Part shown: positions 33,729-42,475 of the stretch, in pieces
Layout: every line of letters starts with the position of its first letter
How positions within the stretch are numbered: the stretch's first letter is position 1
Assembly (NCBI RefSeq): GCF_017948455.1
Contig: NZ_JAFFSU010000024.1
Span: 1 to 64,000 of the forward strand
Length of the DNA: 64,000 nt
Direction: 5' to 3'
From: Streptomyces sp. GESEQ-4
GTDB lineage: Bacteria; Actinomycetota; Actinomycetes; Streptomycetales; Streptomycetaceae
Notes under the pieces: model-generated
The model's input: the letters and a program-made list of their open reading frames with translations, nothing else
Database searches by the model: none
Told to the model about the DNA's origin: nothing
Program-made: the position numbers and the translations under genes

Positions 33729-36176
33729 TCAATCCTGGAGGAGGTCCGGGACCCCGTTCGCGTCCGGCTCGTCCCGCTCCCCCGACACCACCGTCAGCTG
33801 CTGGGTGGCCCGGGTCAGTGCGACGTACAGCACACGCAGGCCCGCCGGGCTCTCGTCGGCGATCTCCGCGGGCGAGACGACGATCGTCGCGTCGTACTCC
33901 AGGCCCTTCGCCTCCAGGCTGCCGAGCGCCACGACCCGGTCGCCGAGGCCGGTGAGCCAGCGGCGGGCCTCCTCGCGCCGGTTCATGGCGACGACGACGC
34001 CGACCGTGCCGTCGACGCGGTCGAGCAGCCGGGCGGCCTCCTCGCGGACGGTGCGGCTCAGGGAGTCGCGGACGGCGGTGAAGCGGGGCTCGACGCCGGT
34101 GGAGCGGACCGCCCTCGGTGACTGGGAGCCGGGCATGGCCAGCGCCAGGACCTTCGCCGCCAGCTCGGCGATCTCGGCCGGGTTGCGGTAGTTCACGGTG
34201 AGCTGGAAGCGGCGGCGCGGACGGGAGCCGAGGGCCTCGTCGCGGGCCTGGGCCGCCTCCTCGGGGTCGGACCAGGAGGACTGGGCGGGGTCGCCGACGA
34301 CCGTCCAGGTGGCGTGCCGGCCGCGGCGGCCGACCATGCGCCACTGCATGGGCGTGAGGTCCTGCGCCTCGTCGACGATGACGTGTGCGTACTCGACGCG
34401 TTCCTGCGCCAGCCGCTCGGCCCGCTCGCGCTGCGTCTCCTCGCGTACGGGCATCAGCTCGTCGAGCCCGGTGAGCTGGTCGAGCGGGTCCAGCTCGCGC
34501 TTCCTGCGGGGGCGGGCAGGGGTGCCGAGGATCGCCTGGAGCTCGTCGAGCATGGCGATGTCGTGCACGCTGTGGCCGTTCCGCTTGAGCGAGCGGGCCA
34601 CCTTGCGGATCTCGCCGGGGTTGAGGATCCGCCGGGCCCAACGGCCGAGGCGGCGTTCGTCGGCCATGGCGGCCAGGACGTGCTTCGGCGTGAGCTCCGG
34701 CCACCAGGCGTCGAGGAAGGCGATGAAGGCGTCCTCGGACGTGATGTCCTCGTCGAACGACGACCGCAGCTCGGCGGCCAGCTCCGGGTCGGTGTGCCGG
34801 GTCCCGGCGCCGGACTGCTCCCACAGCGCGTCGAGCAGCAGCTTGCGGGCGCGCGGGCGCAGCAGGTTCACGGGCGCGGTGCCGCTGAGGACGGCGTGGC
34901 GGATACGTTCCAGCTCCGCCGCCTCCAGTTCGAGCCGACGCCCGAAGGCGACGACGCGCAGCCGGGTGGGCGGCGCGGCGGGTGACCCGTTCTGCACGGG
35001 CGTGGCGTCGTCGCTTCCGTCGCTCTCCTCGCCGAAGGCGAGCTGGCCGGAGACGGGACGACCGGAGCCGTGACCGGCGGCGCCGTGACGGCCGGCGGCG
35101 GCATCCCGCCCCAGCTCCAGCGCTCCCCGCGCCGCCTTCCGCAGCACCTTCAGCATGCGGTACGAGCCCTTGGCGCGGGCCACCGACGGGGAGTCGTACA
35201 GCGTGGCCTCGGTGCCGTCGACGAGGGAGCCGATGGCGCGGATGGCGACCTGGCCCTCCTCGCCGAGGGAGGGGAGGACGCCCTCGGTGTACGCGACGAG
35301 CAGCGGGGTCGGCGAGACGATGAGGATGCCGCCCGCGTACCGGCGCCGGTCCTGGTAGAGCAGATACGCCGCCCGGTGCAGCGCCACCGCGGTCTTGCCG
35401 GTGCCGGGGCCGCCCTCGACGTACGTCACGGAGGCGGCGGGGGCGCGGATGACCAGGTCCTGCTCGGCCTGGATGGAGGCGACGATGTCGCGCATGGTGT
35501 GGCTGCGGGCCTGTCCGAGCGCGGCCATCAGGGCACCGTCGCCGATCACCGGGAGCTCATGGCCGTCAAGCGTGGCCTTCAGCTCGGGGCGCATCAGGTC
35601 GTCCTCGACGCCGAGGACACGGCGGCCCTTGGAGCGGATCACCCGGCGGCGGACCACCCGGCCCGGATCGACCGGCGTGGAGCGGTAGAAGGGCGCGGCG
35701 GCCGGAGCGCGCCAGTCGATGACCAGCGGTGCGTAGTCCTGGTCGAGGACACCGATCCGGCCGATGTGCAGGGTCTCGGCGATGTCGGCCGTGCCGTCGT
35801 CGCGCACGGCGCCGTCGGCGGGCTCGACCGCGGTGTACGCGCCGTCGGGCCCCTTCTTGCCGTCCTTGCCGGGCAGCAGGTCGATACGGCCGAAGAGGAA
35901 GTCCTCGAACTCGTTGTTCAGGCGGCTGAGGTGGATACCCGCCCGGAAGACCTGCGCATCACGCTCGGCGAGTGCGCCGGGCGTGCCGACCTGGCCGCGC
36001 TTGGCGGCGTCGTTCATGAGGAACTCGGCCTCGTGGATCTTCTCCTCGAGCCGCTGGTACACCCGGTCCAGGTGTTCCTGTTCGACGCCGATCTCCCGGT
36101 CGCGCACGGAGTCGTCGCGTACGGAATCCTGGGCGGAGGAGTCGAGCGCGGTTTCCTGCTGAGCCTGAGCGGCCAC
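33729..36176 (-). CDS. helD: HelD-like RNA polymerase-associated superfamily I ATPase
   Basis: An 815-residue UvrD/Rep-fold protein of the HelD group, which clears and recycles stalled RNA polymerase in Gram-positive bacteria instead of unwinding DNA. An N-terminal coiled-coil arm (about residues 30-95, HLDRVYQRLEEKIHEAEF) inserts into the polymerase channel in known structures. Walker A is GGPGTGKT at 255-262, and later motifs include HVIVDEAQDLTPMQWRMV, WTVVGDPAQSSW, VNYRNPAEIAEL and VLYVALTRATQQLTVV. A long insertion separates the ATPase halves, as expected for the clamp-opening arm. GTG 36176 is preceded by GAAGGGGG. Some actinobacterial HelD proteins are linked to rifamycin tolerance. 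Confidence 0.9.
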   Translation of the reverse strand: MAAQAQQETALDSSAQDSVRDDSVRDREIGVEQEHLDRVYQRLEEKIHEAEFLMNDAAKRGQVGTPGALAERDAQVFRAGIHLSRLNNEFEDFLFGRIDLLPGKDGKKGPDGAYTAVEPADGAVRDDGTADIAETLHIGRIGVLDQDYAPLVIDWRAPAAAPFYRSTPVDPGRVVRRRVIRSKGRRVLGVEDDLMRPELKATLDGHELPVIGDGALMAALGQARSHTMRDIVASIQAEQDLVIRAPAASVTYVEGGPGTGKTAVALHRAAYLLYQDRRRYAGGILIVSPTPLLVAYTEGVLPSLGEEGQVAIRAIGSLVDGTEATLYDSPSVARAKGSYRMLKVLRKAARGALELGRDAAAGRHGAAGHGSGRPVSGQLAFGEESDGSDDATPVQNGSPAAPPTRLRVVAFGRRLELEAAELERIRHAVLSGTAPVNLLRPRARKLLLDALWEQSGAGTRHTDPELAAELRSSFDEDITSEDAFIAFLDAWWPELTPKHVLAAMADERRLGRWARRILNPGEIRKVARSLKRNGHSVHDIAMLDELQAILGTPARPRRKRELDPLDQLTGLDELMPVREETQRERAERLAQERVEYAHVIVDEAQDLTPMQWRMVGRRGRHATWTVVGDPAQSSWSDPEEAAQARDEALGSRPRRRFQLTVNYRNPAEIAELAAKVLALAMPGSQSPRAVRSTGVEPRFTAVRDSLSRTVREEAARLLDRVDGTVGVVVAMNRREEARRWLTGLGDRVVALGSLEAKGLEYDATIVVSPAEIADESPAGLRVLYVALTRATQQLTVVSGERDEPDANGVPDLLQD

Positions 36177-36236
36177 CGGGCCCCCTTCTGACGTGCTGGG
36201 CAGCCGTCAAAGGTACGCGAAGGGGGCCCCGGAAAG

Positions 36237-37067
36237 CTACGCGTCTACCTCGACAAGCCGCTTGCCTTCGAAGGTCATGACCTCGAAGTGGTCGATCTCG
36301 TTCGGTGCGAAGGCGGCGCCGCCGTGGACGTAGAGCGGGTTTCGGGCCTGCTCGGTCTTGGCGTTCTCGATGCCGTAGCCCCAGTTCGGGACCGACCATG
36401 AGGTGATCGTCTCACGTTCGCCGTTCTTGCCGACGGCGATGAGCGAGCACTTCAGAGGGCCTTTGACGTTCTTGAGCTCGAGGACCGCGTGGGTCCCCCA
36501 GGCCTTCGGCTCCAGGCCGACGCTGGCGCTGACCTTGGTGGTCGGGTCGGTCGCCGAGATCTTGTCGGACATGTGGTCGAAGGCTTCCTTGGCGGGGCTG
36601 GCCGCCAAGGTCTCGTTGCCGCCGCTCGTGCCCTCGTCGCCGGCCGTGGTCGCCACCGCGGCGACCGGACCGCCGATGATCAGCGCCGCCGCTGCCGCCA
36701 CCATGTAGAAGGAGCGTCGACGGGTCATGGCGCGTCGCTCGGCGACTTCGTTGACCAGCTTGTCCGCGAGCCGCGGGGAGGGCTTGGCCGACAGCGACTC
36801 ACCGATGGCGGGCGTACCGGTGCCGGGCAGGTCCGCGAGGGCGGCCAGCATCGGCTCCATCCCGGCGAGTTCGTCGAGCTGCTGGGCGCACCACTCGCAG
36901 CCGGCGAGATGTGCCTCGAAAGCGGTTGCCTCTACGTCGTCGAGAATCCCGAGAGCGTAGGCGCCGACGGTCTCGTGCTCGTTCGGGCCCGGAGATCCCT
37001 GCATAGGGCCAGACATACCCGGACCACCCGAGCCGAATCCCTGATGTCCCCCGTACACACTCATCAC
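36237..37067 (-). CDS. rsuA: Anti-sigma factor of SigU, zinc-associated, membrane-anchored
   Basis: A 276-residue anti-sigma protein. An N-terminal Gly/Pro-rich segment is followed by the ZAS zinc motif with His31, His53, Cys57 and Cys60 (EAHLAGCEWCAQQL). One transmembrane helix lies at about residues 119-140 (FYMVAAAAALIIGGPVAAVA), and an extracytoplasmic domain runs to the C-terminus (TTKVSASVGLEPKAWGTHA, GPLKCSLIAVGKNGERE). It binds SigU and releases it on an envelope signal. GTG 37067 overlaps the sigU stop by 4 bases, the usual sigma/anti-sigma coupling. From memory, loss of RsuA in S. coelicolor gives a bald phenotype through excess SigU. Confidence 0.9.
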   Translation of the reverse strand: MMSVYGGHQGFGSGGPGMSGPMQGSPGPNEHETVGAYALGILDDVEATAFEAHLAGCEWCAQQLDELAGMEPMLAALADLPGTGTPAIGESLSAKPSPRLADKLVNEVAERRAMTRRRSFYMVAAAAALIIGGPVAAVATTAGDEGTSGGNETLAASPAKEAFDHMSDKISATDPTTKVSASVGLEPKAWGTHAVLELKNVKGPLKCSLIAVGKNGERETITSWSVPNWGYGIENAKTEQARNPLYVHGGAAFAPNEIDHFEVMTFEGKRLVEVDA

Positions 37068-37639
37068 GCCGTCACCCCCCGCTCCTCCAGTGCCAGCTTC
37101 ATCGATCGCAGGGCATAGAACACCCGTGAGCGCACCGTGCCACTCGGTATACCCAGCGTCTCGGCCGCCTCATTGACCGTACGCCCCTTGAAGTACGTCT
37201 CTACGAGGACCTCCCGGTGGGCCGGGGTCAGGTCGTCGAGCGCGTCCGACAGCGTCATCAACCACAGCGCCTTGTCGATCTCGTCCTCCGCGGGGATGAC
37301 CTCCAGCGGCGACGGATCGACCTCCTGCGGCCGGGCCTGCCGGCTGCGATGGCCGTCGATGACGATGCGGCGAGCGACCGTCACCAGCCAGGGGCGTACA
37401 GATCCGGTCGCTCGATTGAGCTGACCGGCGTTCTTCCAGGCACGGATGAGTGTCTCCTGCACGACGTCCTCGGCGCGCTGCCGGTCTCCGGCGACCAGCC
37501 GAAGGACATAAGCGAGCAGAGGTCCGGCGTGCTCTCGGTACAGCGCACGCATCAGCTCCTCATCTGGTTCCGAGGGCTGGGACATGCGATGTCGGGCCCT
37601 CGATGCACGTTCATTGGCCACGACGGAATCCTTGCGCAC
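37064..37639 (-). CDS. sigU: ECF RNA polymerase sigma factor SigU
   Basis: A 191-residue group 4 sigma factor. Region 2 spans MRALYREHAGPLLAYVLRLV and RAEDVVQETLIRAWKN. Region 4 spans LDDLTPAHREVLVETYFKG and VNEAAETLGIPSGTVRSRVF, the helix-turn-helix that reads the -35 element. Start GTG 37639 was selected because a strong GGAGGTG lies five bases upstream; ATG 37588 (MSQPSEPDE) is a shorter alternative, and the ORF start 76 codons upstream is non-coding in character. In S. coelicolor SigU affects secretion and differentiation. The 275-bp gap upstream shows no recognised ECF promoter. Confidence 0.9.
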   Translation of the reverse strand: MRKDSVVANERASRARHRMSQPSEPDEELMRALYREHAGPLLAYVLRLVAGDRQRAEDVVQETLIRAWKNAGQLNRATGSVRPWLVTVARRIVIDGHRSRQARPQEVDPSPLEVIPAEDEIDKALWLMTLSDALDDLTPAHREVLVETYFKGRTVNEAAETLGIPSGTVRSRVFYALRSMKLALEERGVTA

Positions 37640-37914
37640 GCCCACCTCCGATGTCCGGGGGTTCCCCCAGTCGGTCGCTCCACAACCGGTACGGAAGCCA
37701 ACAGCGGTGTGTTCAACGTGACGTGACAGTTTTCTCAGTGGTGACGTGACGAGGGGGGACATGGCCGCACATACCCCCCGCTTTGTCTTTACATTCCCGC
37801 CACATTGGCAAGATCGACGCCTTTGCCGGTGGCATGCGGCAGGGTCACTGAGTGTTGTCGAAATCACGTCGAAATTGCTACGACAGCCGTTTCACATACG
37901 GAACTTATCGGACG

Positions 37915-38520
37915 CTAGGCGCGGGCGAGTGCCGCGCGGCGGCGGTGCCGGGCCACCCGTTCACGGTTTCCGCAGACCTCACTGGAGCACCAGCGCCTCC
38001 TGCGGCCACGGGAGGAGTCGACGTACACAATGGGGCAGTTGTCCCCTTCGCACTGCCTGAGACTCGCTCGCGCGACGGGGTCGGTGAGCAGTTCGACGGT
38101 GTCCCGGGCGATCGCGCCGAGCAGCGCCGGGTACTCCGGCGGGTCCAACTCGCGCACCAGCGTGCCGTCTTCGCGACGCAGGGCGCGGGGGGCCGGGGGC
38201 GCGGTGCGGGCGAGTTCGTTGACGCGGGCGAGCGAGCGGTCGTACGGCGGTGTCGTGGGCGACAGCCTGTCGTGCACCAACCGGCCGATGTGGCCGCGCA
38301 GTTCACGGAAGCCGACCAGCCAGGAGGCGTCGGCGTGGGTGAGCGGGGTGCCCGGTGGGACGAGTCCGGAGCCGGTGATCCAGGCGTGCAGCACCTCGAC
38401 GGAGTCGAGCTTTTCGCCGGGGTGCGTGGTCGCGGTCGCGAGGAGATCCAGGCAGATGCGTCCGGCGTCGAAGCGGAGCTCGTACGCGGACGTGTCTGTG
38501 ACCGTACGACCCATTGCCAT
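37915..38520 (-). CDS. CGNR zinc-finger protein (ABATE domain)
   Basis: A 201-residue actinobacterial protein with an N-terminal ABATE-like helical domain (about residues 10-140, ELRFDAGRICLDLLATA, LVGFRELRGHIGRLV) and a C-terminal CGNR zinc finger (residues about 155-195, CEGDNCPIVYVD then WCSSEVCGNRERVARHRRR). It is predicted to bind DNA as a stress-linked regulator; targets unknown. Start ATG 38520 (MAMGRTV); the overlapping frame at 37905-38708 has no family features and was discarded. Confidence 0.88.
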   Translation of the reverse strand: MAMGRTVTDTSAYELRFDAGRICLDLLATATTHPGEKLDSVEVLHAWITGSGLVPPGTPLTHADASWLVGFRELRGHIGRLVHDRLSPTTPPYDRSLARVNELARTAPPAPRALRREDGTLVRELDPPEYPALLGAIARDTVELLTDPVARASLRQCEGDNCPIVYVDSSRGRRRRWCSSEVCGNRERVARHRRRAALARA

Positions 38521-38565
38521 GTGCCTGTCACCCACCTGTGCGGTTCGTTTGGCTGCGGCGCCGTT

Positions 38566-38594
38566 GTGGCTGGTCGCGCAGTTCCCCGCGCCCC
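38566..38594. repeat. Second copy of the Streptomyces repeat core
   Basis: Its reverse complement matches 27079-27107 at 28 of 29 positions. Here the core lies in the 223-bp intergenic region between the CGNR gene and the DUF1772 gene, and it is followed by GCCCCTTTGGGGC, a further small palindrome. Confidence 0.75.
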
Positions 38595-38743
38595 TTTGGG
38601 GCGTTCGAGGAACCGTTCCTTTAACAGTGCCTTCCCTCTCACGCCGCCGGAACCCCTCGTACCGGGTCGGCGTGGACGTCTGCGTATGCCGATGCGCGTC
38701 TGGGCCATGTTCCGTCCACGGTGGGGGCCGTTGACTGAGAGGC

Positions 38744-39280
38744 ATGACGCATAACAGCACTGGCACTGGCACTGAACTCGTACTGGGGGCGGCCACGGTC
38801 GCTATGGGGCTGATCGCCGGGGCCTTCTATGTCTTCGCTTGCGGTGTGATGCCGGGGCTGGCCCGCAGTGACGACCGGGCGTATGTCGAGGTCATGCGGA
38901 ACATGAACGAGGCGATCCAGAACCCCGTGTTCTTCCTGAGCTTCATGGGGGCGCTGCTGCTGGCGGCGGTGTCGGCGTGGCAGTTGCGCGCGGCGTCCTG
39001 CCGGGCGTGGGTGTGGGCGGGCCTCGCGGCGTACGTCCTCACCTTCCTCGTCACGGTCGTGGTGAACATCCCGCTGAACAACGGCCTCGCAGAGACCGGC
39101 AGTTCGGCGTCGGTCGCGCGGGAGGAGTTCGAGGACATGTGGGTGGCCTGGAACGTCGTACGGGCGGTGTTGTCTACGCTCGCGCTGGCGTTCCTGGCCC
39201 TGGCCCTGATCGGGTACGGGCGCGGCCGTCAGGCGTCGGCGTACTTGGCGTCGGCGGCCGGGTCGAGGGCGAGCCGGTAG
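38744..39280 (+). CDS. DUF1772 membrane protein (anthrone-oxygenase-like)
   Basis: A 178-residue integral membrane protein with four hydrophobic segments, matching DUF1772: GAFYVFACGVMPGLAR, VEVMRNMNEAIQNPVFFLSF, VVVNIPLNNGL and FEDMWVAWNVVRA. Fungal and plant relatives include anthrone oxygenases and chlorophyll-metabolism proteins; bacterial members have no proven role. Its last 52 bases overlap the convergent nnaR gene, and the terminal Ala/Ser/Arg residues come from that overlap. Confidence 0.85.
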   Translation: MTHNSTGTGTELVLGAATVAMGLIAGAFYVFACGVMPGLARSDDRAYVEVMRNMNEAIQNPVFFLSFMGALLLAAVSAWQLRAASCRAWVWAGLAAYVLTFLVTVVVNIPLNNGLAETGSSASVAREEFEDMWVAWNVVRAVLSTLALAFLALALIGYGRGRQASAYLASAAGSRASR

Positions 39281-40380
39281 CCGCGTTTGACGACGGTCTG
39301 GATGAGTTTGGGCGCCCCGAGTGCCGTACGCAGCCGGGCCATCGCGGTCTCGACGGCGTGCTCGTCGCGGCCGGCGCCGGGCAGCGCACGCAGCAGTTCG
39401 GCGCGGGCGACGACCCAGCCGGGCCGTCGGGACAGGGCCCGCAGCAGGGACATCCCGGCGGGCGGTACGGGTTTCAGCTCGCCGTCGACCAGGACCGCGT
39501 GGCCCCGGATCTCCACCCGGTGCCCGGCGATGGGCAGGGCCCGCGCCCGGGCCGGCAGCTCCTGGCAGAGCAGCTGGACGAGCGGGCCGAGCCGGAAACG
39601 TTCCGGCGAGACCGTGTCCACGCCACGGGCCTGGAGCGGCAGCGCGGTGACCGGGCCGACGCAGGCGGGCAGGACGTCGTGGTGCAGGGCGGCAAGCAGT
39701 TCGGCCAGCAGTCCGCGCTCCTCGGCGCGGGACAGCAGGGACGCGGCGGCGGGCGCGCTGGTGAAGGTGAGCGCGTCCAGGCCGCGCGAGACGGCGGCGT
39801 CGAGCAGTCGGTCGACCGGCCCGATGTCCTCCGGCGGCATCCACCGGTAGACCGGCACCCCGACGACCTCCGCGCCGGCCGCCCGCAGCGACTCGACGAA
39901 GCCCGGCAGCGGCTCGCCGTGCAGCTGAATGGCGATACGACGCCCCTCGACCCCTTCCTCCAGGAGCCGGTCGAGCACCTCGGCCATGGACTCGCTGGAC
40001 GGTGACCAGTGCTCGGTCAGCCCGGCGGCCCGTATCGCGCCCTTGACCTTGGGTCCGCGCGCGAGCAGCTCCACGCCGCGCAGCCGGTCCAGCAGATCCT
40101 CGCCGAGGCCCCACCCGTCGGCGGCCTCGATCCAGCCCCGGAAGCCGATCGCGGTCGTCGCGACCGCGATGTCCGGCACGTTCTCGACGATGTCCTTGGT
40201 GGCGGCGAGCAGCTCACCGTCGTCGGAGAGCGGCACGATCCGCAGGGCGGGGGCGTGCAGAACGGCGGCACCGCGCCGCTGGAGCAGTGCCCCGAGTTCA
40301 TCGGCCCGGCGCGCGGCGGTGACACCCACGGTGAACCCGGCAAGGGGTCCGTGTTCCGGTCGCTGCTGTTCCTCGTACAT
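39229..40380 (-). CDS. nnaR: NnaR: HemD-like domain fused to OmpR-type DNA-binding domain, nitrate assimilation regulator
   Basis: A 383-residue fusion. Residues about 12-265 are a uroporphyrinogen-III-synthase-like domain (TVGVTAARRADELGALLQRRG, IAVATTAIGFRGWIEAADGW, LDALTFTSAPAAASLL). The last about 95 residues are an OmpR-type winged helix (VEIRGHAVLVDGELKPVPPAGMSLLRAL in pieces, then WVVARAELLRALPG, IQTVVKRGYRLAL). The downstream position relative to narK and this architecture match NnaR (SCO2958), which is known to act with GlnR on nitrite reductase genes. It is unlikely to be the haem-biosynthetic HemD, because the DNA-binding half is intact. ATG 40380 with a near-palindromic site just upstream. 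Confidence 0.88.
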   Translation of the reverse strand: MYEEQQRPEHGPLAGFTVGVTAARRADELGALLQRRGAAVLHAPALRIVPLSDDGELLAATKDIVENVPDIAVATTAIGFRGWIEAADGWGLGEDLLDRLRGVELLARGPKVKGAIRAAGLTEHWSPSSESMAEVLDRLLEEGVEGRRIAIQLHGEPLPGFVESLRAAGAEVVGVPVYRWMPPEDIGPVDRLLDAAVSRGLDALTFTSAPAAASLLSRAEERGLLAELLAALHHDVLPACVGPVTALPLQARGVDTVSPERFRLGPLVQLLCQELPARARALPIAGHRVEIRGHAVLVDGELKPVPPAGMSLLRALSRRPGWVVARAELLRALPGAGRDEHAVETAMARLRTALGAPKLIQTVVKRGYRLALDPAADAKYADA

Positions 40381-40404
40381 AAACTCTCGTCCCGCACTCG
40401 AGTC

Positions 40405-40419
40405 GTCACACCGTATGAC
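40405..40419. promoter_or_regulatory. Near-palindrome upstream of nnaR, GlnR-like
   Basis: GTCACACCGTATGAC is a 15-bp palindrome with one mismatched arm position, ending 25 bases before the nnaR start. Read as GTCAC-N6-TGACC it partly fits the GlnR box (GTnAC-N6-GAAAC). It could serve GlnR or NnaR itself. Confidence 0.4.
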
Positions 40420-40445
40420 CCAGGTGAGGCCACAGGCCCTGCATG

Positions 40446-40496
40446 AGGCACTGCCCCACATCAGGCACTACCTCAGATCAGGCGCTGCCTCACATG
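40446..40496. repeat. Three tandem 17-bp repeats between narK and nnaR
   Basis: Units AGGCACTGCCCCACATC, AGGCACTACCTCAGATC and AGGCGCTGCCTCACATG are contiguous, with a partial fourth (AGGCA) after 40496. The third junction contains GCCTCA-CA-TGAGGC, an inverted repeat. The spacing of 17 bases and the internal symmetry suggest a cooperative binding array, not a coding repeat. Confidence 0.75.
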
Positions 40497-40585
40497 AGGC
40501 ATTTCGGCTCTTCTGCCTGCATGCCGACCGAGCCTGTCAACGGTGCGTGACAGGCTCGGTTCGACTGGATGTCGCTGGTGTTACG

Positions 40586-41968
40586 TCACACCTCGGCGTA
40601 GCTGAGCTGCGATTTCGCCTCCGATGCGGTGGCGGTGGCCGGAGCCTGCGCGGCCGGGCGGCGAAGGTATACGGCCCAGGTGACCACGAAGCAGACGCCG
40701 TAGAAGGCGAGGAAGGCGACGAAGGCGCCGGTGCCGGAGCCCACGCTCAGGAACGACTGCCGGAAGGCGAGGTTGATGCCGAGCCCGCCGAGCGCGCCCA
40801 CCGCGCCGATGAGTCCCATGGAGGCGCCGGAGAGCCGGCGGCCGTAGGAGGCGGCTTCTTCACCGGTCAGGCCCTTGGCGGCGGCCTTGGCCTGGAAGAT
40901 GCCGGGGATCATCTTGTACGTCGAGCCGTTGCCGAGCCCCGTCAGGATGAACAGCGCGATGAACGCGGTGGTGAACAGGGCCAGCGACTTCGACATCGAG
41001 GCGGAGATGATGACCGTGGTCGCGGCGGCCATGCCGACGAAGTTCCACAGGGTGATGCGCGCCCCACCGTACTTGTCGGCGAGCCAGCCGCCGAAGGGCC
41101 GGATCAGCGAGCCGAGCAGCGGGCCGATGAAGGTGACGTACGCGGACTCCAGCGGCGTACGCCCGAACTGCGTCTGCAGGACGAGGCCGAAGGCGAAGCT
41201 GTAGCCGATGAACGAGCCGAAGGTGCCGATGTAGAGGAAGGACATGATCCAGGTGTGGGGGTCCTTCGCGGCCTCCTTGGCGGCGCCGGTGTCGTTCTTC
41301 ACGGACGAGATGTTGTCCATGTACATCGCGGCGAGGACCGCGGCGACGACGATGCAGGGGATGTAGATCCCGAGCAGTACGCGCGGGCCGCCGCTGGCGC
41401 CGATGACCGCGAGGCCGACCAGCTGCACGACCGGGACACCGATGTTGCCGCCGCCGGCGTTCAGGCCGAGCGCCCATCCCTTCTTCCTGAGCGGGAAGAA
41501 GGCGTTGATGTTGGTCATGCTGGACGCGAAGTTTCCGCCACCGATGCCGGCGAGCATCGCGCACAGCAGGAAGGTGGTGAACGAGGTCCCCGGCTCCATC
41601 ACGATGAAGGCGGCGATGGTGGGGAGCAGCAGCAGCGAGGCCGAGACGATGGTCCAGTTCCGGCCACCGAAGACCGCGACCGCGAAGGTGTAGGGGACCC
41701 GGACGAGCGCGCCGACCAGCGTCGCCATCGACACGATGACGAACTTGTCGGCCGGGGTCAGCCCGTACTCGGGGCCCATGAACAGCACCATCACGGACCA
41801 CAGGGTCCAGATCGAGAACCCGATGTGCTCGGAGAGCACGGAGAAGACGAGGTTGCGGCGGGCCACCTTCTCTCCGGTCTCGTTCCAGAAGGTCTCGTCC
41901 TCGGGATCCCAGTGATCGATCCAACGGCCTCCCCTGCTCTGGGCGGGGGCCTGGCTAGGGGCTGTCAT
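40586..41968 (-). CDS. narK: NarK-type nitrate/nitrite transporter
   Basis: A 460-residue MFS permease with twelve predicted transmembrane helices. The nitrate/nitrite porter signatures are conserved: MLAGIGGGNFASSMTNINAF before a Lys-rich loop (PLRKKGWALGLNAGGGNIG) and LLGSLIRPFGGWLADKYGGA. It imports nitrate or exchanges it for nitrite. It is transcribed in the same direction as nnaR, 205 bases upstream of it. A GlnR-like box lies about 100 bases before the start, consistent with nitrogen control. Confidence 0.93.
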   Translation of the reverse strand: MTAPSQAPAQSRGGRWIDHWDPEDETFWNETGEKVARRNLVFSVLSEHIGFSIWTLWSVMVLFMGPEYGLTPADKFVIVSMATLVGALVRVPYTFAVAVFGGRNWTIVSASLLLLPTIAAFIVMEPGTSFTTFLLCAMLAGIGGGNFASSMTNINAFFPLRKKGWALGLNAGGGNIGVPVVQLVGLAVIGASGGPRVLLGIYIPCIVVAAVLAAMYMDNISSVKNDTGAAKEAAKDPHTWIMSFLYIGTFGSFIGYSFAFGLVLQTQFGRTPLESAYVTFIGPLLGSLIRPFGGWLADKYGGARITLWNFVGMAAATTVIISASMSKSLALFTTAFIALFILTGLGNGSTYKMIPGIFQAKAAAKGLTGEEAASYGRRLSGASMGLIGAVGALGGLGINLAFRQSFLSVGSGTGAFVAFLAFYGVCFVVTWAVYLRRPAAQAPATATASEAKSQLSYAEV

Positions 41969-42068
41969 GACGCCTCCACGGTGCTCCGGGGCTCGGGCGG
42001 TTCTTTGCGGTGCTGAGCGGTATGAGTCCTGAAGGTAGGGAGGGCGCGTTTCCTGTCTGTGGCGTCGA

Positions 42069-42084
42069 GTGACCGGAAAGGAAC
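42069..42084 (+). promoter_or_regulatory. GlnR-like box upstream of narK
   Basis: GTGAC-CGGAAA-GGAAC fits the consensus GTnAC-N6-GAAAC at nine of the ten specified positions, counting n as a match. It lies about 100 bases upstream of the narK start. The consensus is from memory and binding is inferred. Confidence 0.5.
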
Positions 42085-42189
42085 TTTGCTCTCACCCCGG
42101 CGAAGGGGCGGATGAGAGGTTGTACGGCGAAACGAACGCGGACGGCGCCGCCGGTACGCCCCTGAGCTCCCTCGCGTCGTGTCATGGAG

Positions 42190-42475
42190 CCGCAGCCTCA
42201 TTCGCCGTAGAGGTTCCCCATACGATGGCGTGGTAGGTGGCGCGGTCGCTTGTCCGCGGATCCTCGGCCAGCAGGTACTCGGGCTCGGTGAAGAGAATGT
42301 GGGAGGGGTTGAACACACGAACGGCTCGATCCGCATGTCCAGCACCGCTCGGCCGCGCAGCGCCTGGTCTCCGGCGAGGAGGGGCGACATGGTCGAGATC
42401 GCGGAGCCGCACAGGATGATCCGAAGCGGCGGCTTGCCGGTGGACGGACCGCGCTGGTCATAGAGGGCCTGGCTG
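42190..42475 (-). pseudogene. Remnant of an archaeal-type AAA ATPase (PF01637-like)
   Basis: The minus strand encodes ALYDQRGPSTGKPPLRIILC, GSAISTMSPLLAGDQALRGR and AVLDMRIEPF in one frame, then FNPSHILFTEPEYLLAEDPR and TSDRATYHAIV in another. Intact members carry these two blocks in one frame separated by about 60-70 residues, so a deletion with frameshift near 42320 has joined them. The N-terminal nucleotide-binding part is absent, and the remnant starts where the TetR gene ends. No function is expected. Confidence 0.7.

Noticed and set aside
37905..38708. 267-codon minus frame overlapping the CGNR gene
   Set aside because: The other minus frame carries the ABATE and CGNR zinc-finger motifs; this one is Arg/Pro/Thr shadow sequence.
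39229..40380. Haem biosynthesis HemD
   Set aside because: The intact C-terminal OmpR-type DNA-binding domain and narK neighbour fit NnaR instead.
40446..40496. CRISPR-like array
   Set aside because: Units are contiguous without spacers and only 17 bases long; no cas genes are present.
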